From DASRDE01 sp035938175 (lineage in GTDB: Bacteria; Vulcanimicrobiota; Vulcanimicrobiia; Vulcanimicrobiales; Vulcanimicrobiaceae), in the NCBI GenBank assembly GCA_035938175.1, contig DASZHD010000020.1, positions 4,179-68,178 of the forward strand: 64,000 bases of DNA, written 5' to 3'. Shown here in pieces: positions 51,878-60,074 of this stretch (position 1 is the first letter of the stretch; the number at the start of each line of letters is the position of its first letter). The notes beneath the pieces were generated by a model. That model made no database searches. It was not told where the DNA came from and was given only the letters and a program-made list of their open reading frames with translations. Made by a program: the position numbers and the translations under genes.

Positions 51878-53274
51878 GTCTGCTGATCCCAATCGCGTTT
51901 CTGGCGGGAAGCGCCGCCGCGCGCCTTGCGTTATTGCATCATCCGTCGTCCATCGCACCGGATCTCGCGCAACCGCTGCCCGTCGTGACGTATTGGAAGA
52001 CGTTCGGCGGCACGATGGCGTTCACGTTATTCGGCGCGCTGGCAATCGCAACGATCGCCTACGTCGCGGTTTTGCGCCGCGTCGACGCCACTCCGCGGCG
52101 CGGCGCGCGTGCGGCGATGGTGTACAGTGCGCTTGCGTGTGCGGCCGCGCTGACGTTTCCCGTCGTGTTTTCGAGCGACGTTTATGCGTACGCCGGATAC
52201 GGCGACCTGGCACTTCACGGCACTAGTCCATACGCGCACGTGCGCGTGACCGCGAGCGATCCGCTGCTTGCCGCAATGATTTGGCAGTGGGGCAATCCGC
52301 CGCCGATGTGCGTGTATGGGCCTGCATTCGTGTGGCTTGCGCAACTTGTCGTGGCGACATTGCTCCCACTAGGCGCCGCGGCGCCGCTGTGGGCGCTGCG
52401 CGTTATCGCTTGCGCGTCGCTCGTATCATGCGCGCCTTTGGCTTATGCCGCTTTCGATCGTTTCGGCGAACGCACGCGTGCCGCGGCGGCGGCGGGCATC
52501 GCGCTGAATCCGTTAGCCGTTTGGAACGCCGCGGCCGGGCACAATGACGCGCTCGCACTGGCGGCGGTCCTCGGCGGGTTCGTGCTGGCGAGTCGCGTGC
52601 GCATCGCTGCCGGCGCGGCTGCGGTCGCATTGAGTACGCTCATCAAAGCGCCCGCATTGCTGGCCTGCGCCGGAATGCTGGTTGCGGCATGGCCGGACCG
52701 TGCACGGTTCAACAAGACGTCGACCGGCGCGGTTTGCGGCATACTGATAGCGGTTGCGCTCTGCGCGCCGTTGACGCTGGGCGTGCACGCGCATTTGGCG
52801 CCCGAAGGAAAATACGCGCCGCAATTTTCTCCGCAGTACGTTTTGGCGACGGTATTTCCGGTGTGGATCGCAGCCGCGATCGTCGCGATAGCCGCAGGGG
52901 TGTTGATTATCGCCGGTGTGATGCGATTGGCCGCCAATCAGCGCTCCGGCGCGCTGTGCGCCGCGCTCGCGATCTGGATCGCGATACCGAATCCGTACCC
53001 ATGGTACGCGCTTTGGCTTTTGCCCGTCGCGTTTCTCGCGTGGGACAGTCTGCCCGCGTGGGCGATCGTCGCAACGTCGCTAACGATCGCGCTGCGCTTC
53101 TACCCGGAAGCAACGTGGGCGAATTTCCCAACGGTGCCGGCGATTACGTTAACCCTGCTGATGTTCGCGATCCCGATAGCGTTCCTCATCGCGTACACGC
53201 GGGATCTTGCACGTCCTGACCGCCGGGAAATCCATACGACGGCGCCTGACTTTGCGCAGCTCCGTTCTCCGTGA
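51868..53274 (+). CDS. GT-C mannosyltransferase-like membrane protein (DUF2029/GT87-related)
   Basis: 468 residues from GTG 51868, about 12 membrane helices. VVFSSDVYAYAGYGDLALHGTSPYAH is the loop-1 segment with DVYAYAxxG seen in mycobacterial-type mannosyltransferases and other GT-C enzymes; AGHNDALALAAVLGGF and PNPYPWYALWLLP further on. An open frame runs upstream into the ligase gene but lacks similarity. Coupled to the O-antigen-ligase-like gene. The end overlaps an opposing gene by 89 bp. Confidence 0.85.
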   Translation: MRLSLLIPIAFLAGSAAARLALLHHPSSIAPDLAQPLPVVTYWKTFGGTMAFTLFGALAIATIAYVAVLRRVDATPRRGARAAMVYSALACAAALTFPVVFSSDVYAYAGYGDLALHGTSPYAHVRVTASDPLLAAMIWQWGNPPPMCVYGPAFVWLAQLVVATLLPLGAAAPLWALRVIACASLVSCAPLAYAAFDRFGERTRAAAAAGIALNPLAVWNAAAGHNDALALAAVLGGFVLASRVRIAAGAAAVALSTLIKAPALLACAGMLVAAWPDRARFNKTSTGAVCGILIAVALCAPLTLGVHAHLAPEGKYAPQFSPQYVLATVFPVWIAAAIVAIAAGVLIIAGVMRLAANQRSGALCAALAIWIAIPNPYPWYALWLLPVAFLAWDSLPAWAIVATSLTIALRFYPEATWANFPTVPAITLTLLMFAIPIAFLIAYTRDLARPDRREIHTTAPDFAQLRSP

Positions 53275-53611
53275 CGGTATCGTAGGCGCGCTCTTCGCGA
53301 GTAACCTCGGAATTTTCATCCGCCGTCAGGGTGCGTATGGCGCGTGCGAGCTGCGCGCGTGCCTGCGTTGCCGTCGCTCCGTTTGCCGTCACCTTGCCGC
53401 CCGACGAACGCGCAACGCGCGAGGCGATGAGCTGATGTCCGCGGACGTGATCCAATACGCCGGTTTCGACGGTCACGATCAACGCGCGCTGCACTTCACG
53501 AACGTGAAACGAAAGCACTGCCGACGCACGGTACTTGCCGTCGACTCGCACGACTCGCGCTGGCGTCGCGATCGGAACGAGATCGTAAACGGGGTGGATG
53601 TTGCACGGCAT
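53186..53611 (-). CDS. Hypothetical protein, convergently overlapping the GT-C gene
   Basis: 141 residues from ATG 53611; ATG 53632 is also in frame but sits within the terminator of the upstream Hsp20 gene. Beta-rich body (ARVVRVDGKYRASAVLSFH, ALIVTVETGVLDHVRG) followed by a helical and then a disordered tail. The minus-strand reading has normal codon bias for this genome, so I believe it is a gene. No family recognised. The 3' end runs 89 bp into the GT-C coding region. Confidence 0.6.
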   Translation of the reverse strand: MPCNIHPVYDLVPIATPARVVRVDGKYRASAVLSFHVREVQRALIVTVETGVLDHVRGHQLIASRVARSSGGKVTANGATATQARAQLARAIRTLTADENSEVTREERAYDTVTENGAAQSQAPSYGFPGGQDVQDPACTR

Positions 53612-53623
53612 CTGCGCGGCGGC

Positions 53624-53655
53624 AAAAAACATGAGGGTGCGATGTTCGCACCCTC
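53624..53655 (-). terminator. Rho-independent terminator of hsp20
   Basis: Perfect 10-bp inverted repeat GAGGGTGCGA / TCGCACCCTC with a 3-nt loop (53633-53655), followed in the minus sense by ATGTTTTTTG. It lies 26 bp after the hsp20 stop, giving Hsp20 a single-gene transcript. Confidence 0.85.
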
Positions 53656-53681
53656 AACGTGATTTGGCCTTCGCTTGCGGA

Positions 53682-54059
53682 TCAGGAGACCGTGATTTGA
53701 ATCTTTTTCGGCTGCGCCTTAGGCAGCAGCGGCAGCGTAAGGGTCAGCATCCCGTGCTCGACCTTAGCTCCGATGTGCTCTTCGTCGACGTCGTCCGGCA
53801 ACGTAAAGGTGCGCGTAAACGAGCGCTTCTCGTTCTTGCCGCTCACCGAAAGCAGCCCGTCTTCGAGTCGAACGTCGATCTCGTCGGGTTTGAATCCGGC
53901 GACGGCGACCTCGACGGAGTAGCCGTTGTCCGTGCGGCTGATCTCAACGCCGGTCGAAAGATTTCGCAGCGCGTCAAAGTTCCACAAGTCTGCGAAAGGC
54001 CGTCCGAAAAGGGTCGCGGCTGCATTTCCCCGCTGTTCGCGGCTCATCAGATTGCTCAT
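53682..54059 (-). CDS. Small heat shock protein, Hsp20 / alpha-crystallin family
   Basis: 125 residues from ATG 54059. Alpha-crystallin domain (about 38-125): NGYSVEVAVAGFKPDEIDVRLEDGLLSVSG, then GAKVEHGMLTLTLPLLP, with the A-x-x-x-G-x-L motif (KVEHGMLTL). ATP-independent holdase that binds unfolding proteins. A GGAGGA lies about 11 bases upstream; the in-frame TTG at 54083 is less likely. Own promoter (54085-54114) and terminator. The C-terminal I-x-I/V motif appears as KIQITVS. Confidence 0.93.
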   Translation of the reverse strand: MSNLMSREQRGNAAATLFGRPFADLWNFDALRNLSTGVEISRTDNGYSVEVAVAGFKPDEIDVRLEDGLLSVSGKNEKRSFTRTFTLPDDVDEEHIGAKVEHGMLTLTLPLLPKAQPKKIQITVS

Positions 54060-54084
54060 AACCAGTGAAGTCCTCCCAAGCAAA

Positions 54085-54114
54085 TTTCTAGCGCAACTGG
54101 CAGTCTACTGTCAA
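54085..54114 (-). promoter_or_regulatory. Promoter of hsp20
   Basis: In the minus sense, TTGACA (-35, 54109-54114) is separated by 17-18 bp from CTAGAA/TAGAAA (-10, about 54085-54091). Just upstream and overlapping is TTAGCACTG (54115-54123), equal to the left arm of a HrcA CIRCE element (TTAGCACTC), but no right arm GAGTGCTAA follows, so heat control by HrcA is only a weak suggestion. Confidence 0.55.
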
Positions 54115-54181
54115 CAGTGCTAATCCTGAAAACCCCCGTCTGCCGCACCGGGTTGCGCAGCCGCGCTATCATCGTAGGGCT

Positions 54182-57100
54182 GTGACCACTGCCCAACTCG
54201 TGCCGCACGCCGAAGGCCTTGCCACTCCGCTCATACGGGAGCTCGGCCGGACGGGACGGGTGCTCCCGGACCTGATCGAGCGTCTTCGCCGCGGTGTGGG
54301 TGCCTATGCGCTCCACGAAACGATTCCGGCGGCGCGGCCGGCCCTAGTGGCGGCCCTCTACCGCGAGCTTGGCGGGCAGTTGTTCGTTTTGCTCCCGACC
54401 GCCGACGCCGCCGAGCGGATGTTCGCGGACCTTCTGTACTACTTGCAGGAGGACGAGCCGCGTTCGGTGCGTCTGATGCGTGCGCGCGATGAAACGGTCG
54501 GGGCGATAGAAAGTCCGTCGGAACGCAGTGCCCGGATGTCGCTGCTTGCCGACCTGGCCGACGCCAAACCCGGCATCACGCTCGCGACCCTGGGCGCACT
54601 CCGGCAATACGTCGTGCCGCGCGCGCATTTCGCGCAAACGCGTTTTACGATCCGCGTCAACGACGACGCGGGCTGGGAAGCAACGCTCGCGCGCTTGTAC
54701 GACAGCGGATACCGCCGGTGTGACGTGGTCAGCGCGGCGGGTGAATATGCCGTGCGCGGCGGCATCATCGACGTCTTTCCGTCTTCTGCCGATCGTCCGG
54801 TACGCGTCGAGTTTTTCGGCGACACGGTCGAGGGCATTCGCCCTTTCCATTTGGAAACGCAGCGCAGCGAAGGTGATGTCGACTCCGTCGAAATCGTGCC
54901 CTGGACGGAGATTCCGCGCAGCGGCGAATTTCGCGCTCGCGTTAGCGAGCGTTTCGAAGGCCCCGAGAACGTCGCGCGGGCGCTGCGAGCGTATCTTGAA
55001 ACGGGCGCCGACGTTCCGGAGCCGTGGCTTTCGCTGGCGTTCGACGAGCGCGAAACCGTGCTCGAGTACCTGGACGAACACACCGTCGTCGTCATCGACG
55101 AACCCGGGATGCTGGCGACGATCGAACGCGCGCTGGATGAAGAACGCTCGCGCGAGCAGCAGGTCTTGCTGGCGGGAGTGGATTCCGGTGAGTTGTCGGT
55201 CAGCGATTCCGAGATCGGCGAAGCCCTGCTTGCGGAAGTTTCCGCGCCCTATCCGCATTTGGACGACCTGAAACCGGCGCTCGCGCGCGGAGCGGCGCTG
55301 ATCTTTCCCGGCGGCATCGAAAGCGCGCACGCGATCGATTGGGTACCGGCAGTTTCCGAAAGCTTCGTGCTGGAAACGCGCCCGGCCGATCATTTCAACC
55401 GGCAAATCGAGCTCTTCACGCAAGCGCTTCGCGAATGGACCGGCGCCGGTGAAACCGTTGTCCTTGTGACGTCCGGTGCGGGACGCACCAGCGACATCGT
55501 CCGCGCCGCCGGACTGGAACCAGTGCGCGCCGCGACGGGTGCGCGCGTTATGGGACAAGGCCGTATCTACGTCGATCACGGCAACATCGAATCCGGGTTC
55601 GGCATACCGGATTTGCGCGTTCGCGTGTTGGGCGATCGCGAAATCTACGGACAACCGCCCAAACGCGTAAAGATTCGCGCGGTCAAGGAAGGCGTACCGG
55701 TTACGCTGGCCGATCTCAAAGTCGGCGATTACGTCGTTCACGCGGTGCACGGCATCGGCCAATATCTCGGACTGCGGACCGAAACGATTCTCGGCGCGAC
55801 GCAAGATTATCTCGACCTGCGCTACGCCGGAACGGATCGCATGCTGGTTCCCGTAACGCAGATGCACCACGTCACCAAGTACAGCGCCGGCGAAGGCGGT
55901 ACGCCGCGGCTTTCCAAAATGGGCGGCGCCGACTGGGCGCGCACCAAGTCGCGCGTTTCGGAATCGCTGGCGAAAATTGCCGAAGGTCTCGTCGAACTTT
56001 ACGCCGAGCGCGAGCTGGCGAAGGGCCATGCATTCGGTCAGGACACGGCCTGGCAGGGCGAATTGGAGGAGGCGTTTCCGTACGAGGAAACGCCCGATCA
56101 GCTCAAAGCGATCGTCGACACGAAACGCGACATGGAGCGCACGCGGCCGATGGATCGCGTGGTCTGCGGCGACGTCGGCTACGGGAAAACCGAGGTCGCG
56201 ATCCGCGCCGCGTTCAAAGCGGTGGCCGACAAAAAACAGGTCGCGATTCTGGTGCCGACGACGCTGCTGGCCGATCAGCATTACCGCAACTTCAGCGCGC
56301 GCTTCGCCGGGTTTCCGATTCGCATCGAAGAGCTCTCGCGCTTCAAGAGCAAGAAAGAACAGCGCGAGATCGTCCGCGATTTGGCCGAAGGCAAAGTCGA
56401 TATCGTCATCGGCACGCACCGGCTACTGCAAAAAGACATCGCGTTCGCCGATCTGGGACTGATAATCGTCGACGAAGAGCAGCGGTTCGGCGTCATGCAC
56501 AAAGAACGGCTGAAGCAGCTGCGCGCAAGCGTCGACGTGCTGACGCTCTCCGCTACGCCGATTCCGCGCACGCTGCACATGTCGCTCATCGGCGTTCGAG
56601 ACCTTTCGCTGATTCAAACGGCACCCAAAAACCGCATGTCGATCAAGACGGTGGTCGTACCGGCAAGCGACGCCGTCGTTCAGCGCGCCATTACCGCCGA
56701 ACTGGACCGCGGCGGGCAAGTCTATTACTTGCATAACCGCGTCGAGTCGATTTACGCGGTCAAGAATGCGCTCCAGCAGCTCGTTCCCCGCGCGCGGGTG
56801 GCCGTCGGCCACGGGCAGATGCACGAACACGAACTCGAGCCGATCATGCAAGCATTTATCGAGCGTGAAATCGACGTGCTGGTCGCGACGACGATCATCG
56901 AGAACGGCATCGATATTCCGAACGTCAATACGATCGTGGTGAACGATGCCGATAAGTTCGGTTTGGCCCAGCTGTATCAATTGCGCGGGCGCGTCGGGCG
57001 TTCGAACCACCAGGCGTATGCGTACCTGCTGTATCAGGCGCACAAAGCGCTGACCGAAGATGCCAAGGCGCGGCTCGAAGCCATCCGCGAATTCGCGCAT

Positions 57101-57718
57101 CTCGGCAGCGGTTTACAGATCGCGATGCGCGACCTGGAGATTCGCGGCGCCGGCAATTTGCTCGGGTCGGCGCAGTCGGGATTCATCGCATCGGTCGGCT
57201 TCGACACGTATTGTCAGCTGCTCGCAGACGCGATCGCGGAACGGCGCGGACGAGCCGCCAGCCTGGAAGAACAGCGTGAAGCGGTAATCGACGTGAAGAT
57301 CGACGCGTACGTGCCGAACGAGTACATTCCGCAAGTTTCACAAAAGATCGCCGTGTACCAACAGCTCGCGCGATCGCGAACGCAGGAGCAAGTCGAAGAG
57401 ATCGCTGCGGGCGTGCGCGACCGGTTCGGCCCGCTCCCCAAGGCGCTCGAAAACCTCGTCGAGCTCACGAAACTGCGGACGATCGCACTTTCGAAACACG
57501 TGACGCGCGTCGTCGTCGACGAGAAGCGTCTGACGCTGGGAGTGGGCAGCGGATACGAGCTTTCTCCCAGCGCCATACCACGGTTTCAGTCGCTCACAAA
57601 GAACCGGTTCCGCTTTGCCGAGGGGAAGATTTTGGTGGATTTGCCGCCGCTGCGCCCCGGGACGCGGCCTGAAGATCTGTGGATGCCACTTTTGCGCCGT
57701 CTGCTGGAAGCGATGTAG
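54182..57718 (+). CDS. mfd: Transcription-repair coupling factor Mfd
   Basis: 1178 residues from a GTG; full-length Mfd. N-terminal UvrB-homology region (to about 370, with RGGIIDVFPSSADRPVRVEFFGD), RNA-polymerase interacting domain (about 510-570: GDYVVHAVHGIGQYLGL, then DYLDLRYAG), helicase domains with Walker A GDVGYGKTEVAIRAAFKA (about 663) and DEEQRFG (about 762), QLRGRVGRS motif VI, and the C-terminal TRCF domain. It removes stalled RNA polymerase at lesions and recruits UvrA. Divergent from hsp20. No LexA box seen upstream. Confidence 0.97.
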   Translation: MTTAQLVPHAEGLATPLIRELGRTGRVLPDLIERLRRGVGAYALHETIPAARPALVAALYRELGGQLFVLLPTADAAERMFADLLYYLQEDEPRSVRLMRARDETVGAIESPSERSARMSLLADLADAKPGITLATLGALRQYVVPRAHFAQTRFTIRVNDDAGWEATLARLYDSGYRRCDVVSAAGEYAVRGGIIDVFPSSADRPVRVEFFGDTVEGIRPFHLETQRSEGDVDSVEIVPWTEIPRSGEFRARVSERFEGPENVARALRAYLETGADVPEPWLSLAFDERETVLEYLDEHTVVVIDEPGMLATIERALDEERSREQQVLLAGVDSGELSVSDSEIGEALLAEVSAPYPHLDDLKPALARGAALIFPGGIESAHAIDWVPAVSESFVLETRPADHFNRQIELFTQALREWTGAGETVVLVTSGAGRTSDIVRAAGLEPVRAATGARVMGQGRIYVDHGNIESGFGIPDLRVRVLGDREIYGQPPKRVKIRAVKEGVPVTLADLKVGDYVVHAVHGIGQYLGLRTETILGATQDYLDLRYAGTDRMLVPVTQMHHVTKYSAGEGGTPRLSKMGGADWARTKSRVSESLAKIAEGLVELYAERELAKGHAFGQDTAWQGELEEAFPYEETPDQLKAIVDTKRDMERTRPMDRVVCGDVGYGKTEVAIRAAFKAVADKKQVAILVPTTLLADQHYRNFSARFAGFPIRIEELSRFKSKKEQREIVRDLAEGKVDIVIGTHRLLQKDIAFADLGLIIVDEEQRFGVMHKERLKQLRASVDVLTLSATPIPRTLHMSLIGVRDLSLIQTAPKNRMSIKTVVVPASDAVVQRAITAELDRGGQVYYLHNRVESIYAVKNALQQLVPRARVAVGHGQMHEHELEPIMQAFIEREIDVLVATTIIENGIDIPNVNTIVVNDADKFGLAQLYQLRGRVGRSNHQAYAYLLYQAHKALTEDAKARLEAIREFAHLGSGLQIAMRDLEIRGAGNLLGSAQSGFIASVGFDTYCQLLADAIAERRGRAASLEEQREAVIDVKIDAYVPNEYIPQVSQKIAVYQQLARSRTQEQVEEIAAGVRDRFGPLPKALENLVELTKLRTIALSKHVTRVVVDEKRLTLGVGSGYELSPSAIPRFQSLTKNRFRFAEGKILVDLPPLRPGTRPEDLWMPLLRRLLEAM

Positions 57719-57830
57719 CGGGCGCTACGGCAAAGGGCTCTCCTGCTTTGTCAAGAGTCGGCTGCGGCAGAGGACCGCAGGCATGGCCCGCGAACCGTGC
57801 GGCGTTATTTCCCTCGTTTTGGAGCTCATA

Positions 57831-58781
57831 ATGTCGACAAGCCAACGGCTTTTAGCGGGTATTGCCTGCGTCTTTTTAACCGCTTCTCTCGTCGCCTGCG
57901 GCAGCGGGGGCAACGGCGGCGGCAGCGTCGTGACCGTCAAGGGTCAACCGATCACGCATGCCGAGCTCGATGCAAAGCTGGAAGACAGCCCCGCATCACG
58001 CAGCGTGCTGCAGCAGCTGGTAACCAACGTTTTGATCGACAAGTACGCGCAAGAGCACAGCATTACGGTTAGCGACGCGGAAATCGATAAAGTCGAGAAC
58101 CAGTACAAAGCGCAATATCCCAACGGCGGTTGGGACGATCTGCTGAAATCGCGCGGCCTGACCGAGCAGGACGTCCGCGACCTGATTCGTCGCCAAATCG
58201 TACTCGACAAAGCAGTCGGCGCGAACATTCACGTGACCGACAAACAAATCGCCGACTACTTCTCCAAGAATCACGCGCAGTACGATCAGCCGGCGACGGC
58301 GCACGCTCGGCACATTCTCGTCCCCGATCTGAAGACCGCGGATAAGGTTGAAGCCGACCTGAAAGCGGGCAAAGATTTCGCGGCGGAAGCCAAGCAATAT
58401 TCCGTCGATCCCGGCAGCAAAGAAAAGGGCGGCGATCTCGGCTGGTTCCGCAAGGGTCAGATGGTGCCGGCGTTCGAGAACTACGCGTTCAACGGACCGA
58501 TTGGAAAGATCAGCGCGCCGATCAAATCGCCGTTCGGCTATCACGTCATTCAGGTTCTGGAGCGTAAGCCGGCCAAGTTGGCCACGCTCGCGAGCGCGCA
58601 CGACCAAATTCAACAAACGTTGCGCCAACAGCAGGAGAGCCCGCTGATTCCGAACTTCTTGCAGCAGTTGCAAGCGAACGGACAAATCACGGTCGACGAT
58701 CCGAAGTTCGCCAGCGTGTTCCCGTCGCCGGCAGCTGCCGCTCCCGCGGCGAGCGCTGCGGCTCCCGCGCCGACGAAGTAA
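57831..58781 (+). CDS. PpiC/SurA/PrsA-type peptidyl-prolyl isomerase lipoprotein
   Basis: 316 residues from ATG 57831, with GGAG seven bases upstream. Signal peptide with lipobox SLVAC (Cys23), SurA-N-like chaperone helices (about 45-140), a parvulin domain (about 155-250: ATAHARHILVPDL, AAEAKQYSVDPGSKEKGGDLGWFRKGQMVPAFE, SPFGYHVIQVLER), and an Ala/Pro-rich C-terminal tail. It folds exported or outer-membrane proteins in the periplasm. The frame open upstream to 57615 lacks any similarity. Confidence 0.92.
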   Translation: MSTSQRLLAGIACVFLTASLVACGSGGNGGGSVVTVKGQPITHAELDAKLEDSPASRSVLQQLVTNVLIDKYAQEHSITVSDAEIDKVENQYKAQYPNGGWDDLLKSRGLTEQDVRDLIRRQIVLDKAVGANIHVTDKQIADYFSKNHAQYDQPATAHARHILVPDLKTADKVEADLKAGKDFAAEAKQYSVDPGSKEKGGDLGWFRKGQMVPAFENYAFNGPIGKISAPIKSPFGYHVIQVLERKPAKLATLASAHDQIQQTLRQQQESPLIPNFLQQLQANGQITVDDPKFASVFPSPAAAAPAASAAAPAPTK

Positions 58782-58839
58782 CGACGCGGCATTATTCTCT
58801 CGGGCCGCCGGCGGGCGGCTGAGCCCTCACAGCCAAACC

Positions 58840-58867
58840 AGGGCCCCGGCAAACGCCGGGGCCCTTT
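58840..58867 (+). terminator. Rho-independent terminator after the PpiC-type gene
   Basis: AGGGCCCCGGC - AAAC - GCCGGGGCCCT, an 11-bp perfect GC-rich stem with a tetraloop followed by TTTCG, 58 bp after the stop at 58781. The U tract is short, but the stem is very strong. Confidence 0.75.
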
Positions 58868-58895
58868 CGCATATGCAGCGAACGCTCCGGTACGT

Positions 58896-60074
58896 ATGCT
58901 GGTGCGCATTGTGGGGCTGGGCCCCGGCGATCCGGATCTGCTGACGCTGGGAAGCGTACGGGCGCTTCAACACATCAAACGCGCCGTAACGCCGCTGGCG
59001 CCCCCGGATTTGACGAAGTACTTGACCGAACAAGGCGTGCAGATCGTACGCGATCTGATCGACGATCCGCCCTTGTTCGTGCGCGGAAGCAGCGACGTGA
59101 TCGCGCACTTCGTCGGCAAACTGCCGAACCACGATCTCGGAATCGGCGTTCTGGGAAACCCGCTCTCCGATTTTCCCGGCCTTCCGCAACTCTTGCGAGC
59201 GTTGGAAGCGCGCGGCGCACAAAACGAAATCGTACCCGGCGTTCCACGCGCGACGCTCTCCGCCGCAATCACGATGCCGCTCGTTCCGCTGCCTCCGGCG
59301 TCGGCACACCATAGCTGGGACGATTTGGTGGAAATCATGGCGCGTCTGCGGCGCTCGTGTCCGTGGGACCGCGAACAGACGCATCGCACGCTCGTGCCAT
59401 ATCTGATCGAAGAGACGTACGAGGTCGTAGAAGCGATCGAGAGCAGCGACGAGGCTGCACTGTGCGAAGAACTCGGCGATCTGCTCTTGCAAATCGTTTT
59501 TCACGCGCAGCTCGGTTCGGAAACGGGAAAGTTTACCGTCGCCGACGTGGTCGACGCGCTTTCGAACAAAATGATCCGCCGCCATCCGCACGTGTTCGGC
59601 GACGCGGTAATCGAAGACGTCGATTCGCAGTGGAAGAATTGGGAACGCCTCAAAGCGCAAGAAGCAACCGGCCAAAAGCGCAAGAGCAGGTTAGAAGGTA
59701 TTCCGAAACACTTGGGCGCGCTGCAACGCGGGCAACGGATGCAAGAGAAGGCATCGCGCGTCGGTTTCGATTGGCCGGCGGCTCGCGACATCTTGGATAA
59801 ACTACACGAGGAGCTGTCCGAACTCGCCGAGGCGCAACGGCAGAAACAGGACGATCCGCACGTGCGCGAAGAGCTCGGTGACGTCTTTTTCACGCTTGTC
59901 AATCTGTCGCGCGCGATGGGAATCGACGCCGAAACCGCCATGCGCGAGGCCAACGAGAAATTCTACAAGCGCTTCAGTTTTATGGAAGAGCGCGCGGCCA
60001 AAGAAGGCAAGGCGCTCTCCGACATGAGCATCGACGAATTGGAAGAGCTCTGGCAGCTGGCGAAGAGCGCTTAA
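58896..60074 (+). CDS. mazG: Nucleoside triphosphate pyrophosphohydrolase MazG fused to a shortened tetrapyrrole-methylase-like domain
   Basis: 392 residues. Residues 1-135 resemble the first half of the SAM-dependent tetrapyrrole methylase domain (VRIVGLGPGDPDLLTLGSVRAL, IGVLGNPLSDFPGLPQLL, EIVPGVPRATLSAAI). Residues about 145-390 are MazG, with two related halves (EETYEVVEAIESSDEAALCEELGDLLLQIVFHAQ in parts: EETYEVVEAI, EELGDLLLQIVFHAQ; then KLHEELSELAEAQ, REELGDVFFTLVNLSRAMG). Resembles B. subtilis YabN, in which the methylase domain is about 220 residues. Predicted role: hydrolysis of damaged or surplus NTPs. Methylase activity is doubtful here. Confidence 0.93.
   Translation: MLVRIVGLGPGDPDLLTLGSVRALQHIKRAVTPLAPPDLTKYLTEQGVQIVRDLIDDPPLFVRGSSDVIAHFVGKLPNHDLGIGVLGNPLSDFPGLPQLLRALEARGAQNEIVPGVPRATLSAAITMPLVPLPPASAHHSWDDLVEIMARLRRSCPWDREQTHRTLVPYLIEETYEVVEAIESSDEAALCEELGDLLLQIVFHAQLGSETGKFTVADVVDALSNKMIRRHPHVFGDAVIEDVDSQWKNWERLKAQEATGQKRKSRLEGIPKHLGALQRGQRMQEKASRVGFDWPAARDILDKLHEELSELAEAQRQKQDDPHVREELGDVFFTLVNLSRAMGIDAETAMREANEKFYKRFSFMEERAAKEGKALSDMSIDELEELWQLAKSA

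Noticed and set aside
54344..56419. Very long open frame (691 codons) antisense to mfd
   Set aside because: It lies entirely opposite a full-length, well conserved mfd and is Arg/Asp-rich low-quality sequence; long antisense frames are expected at this GC content.
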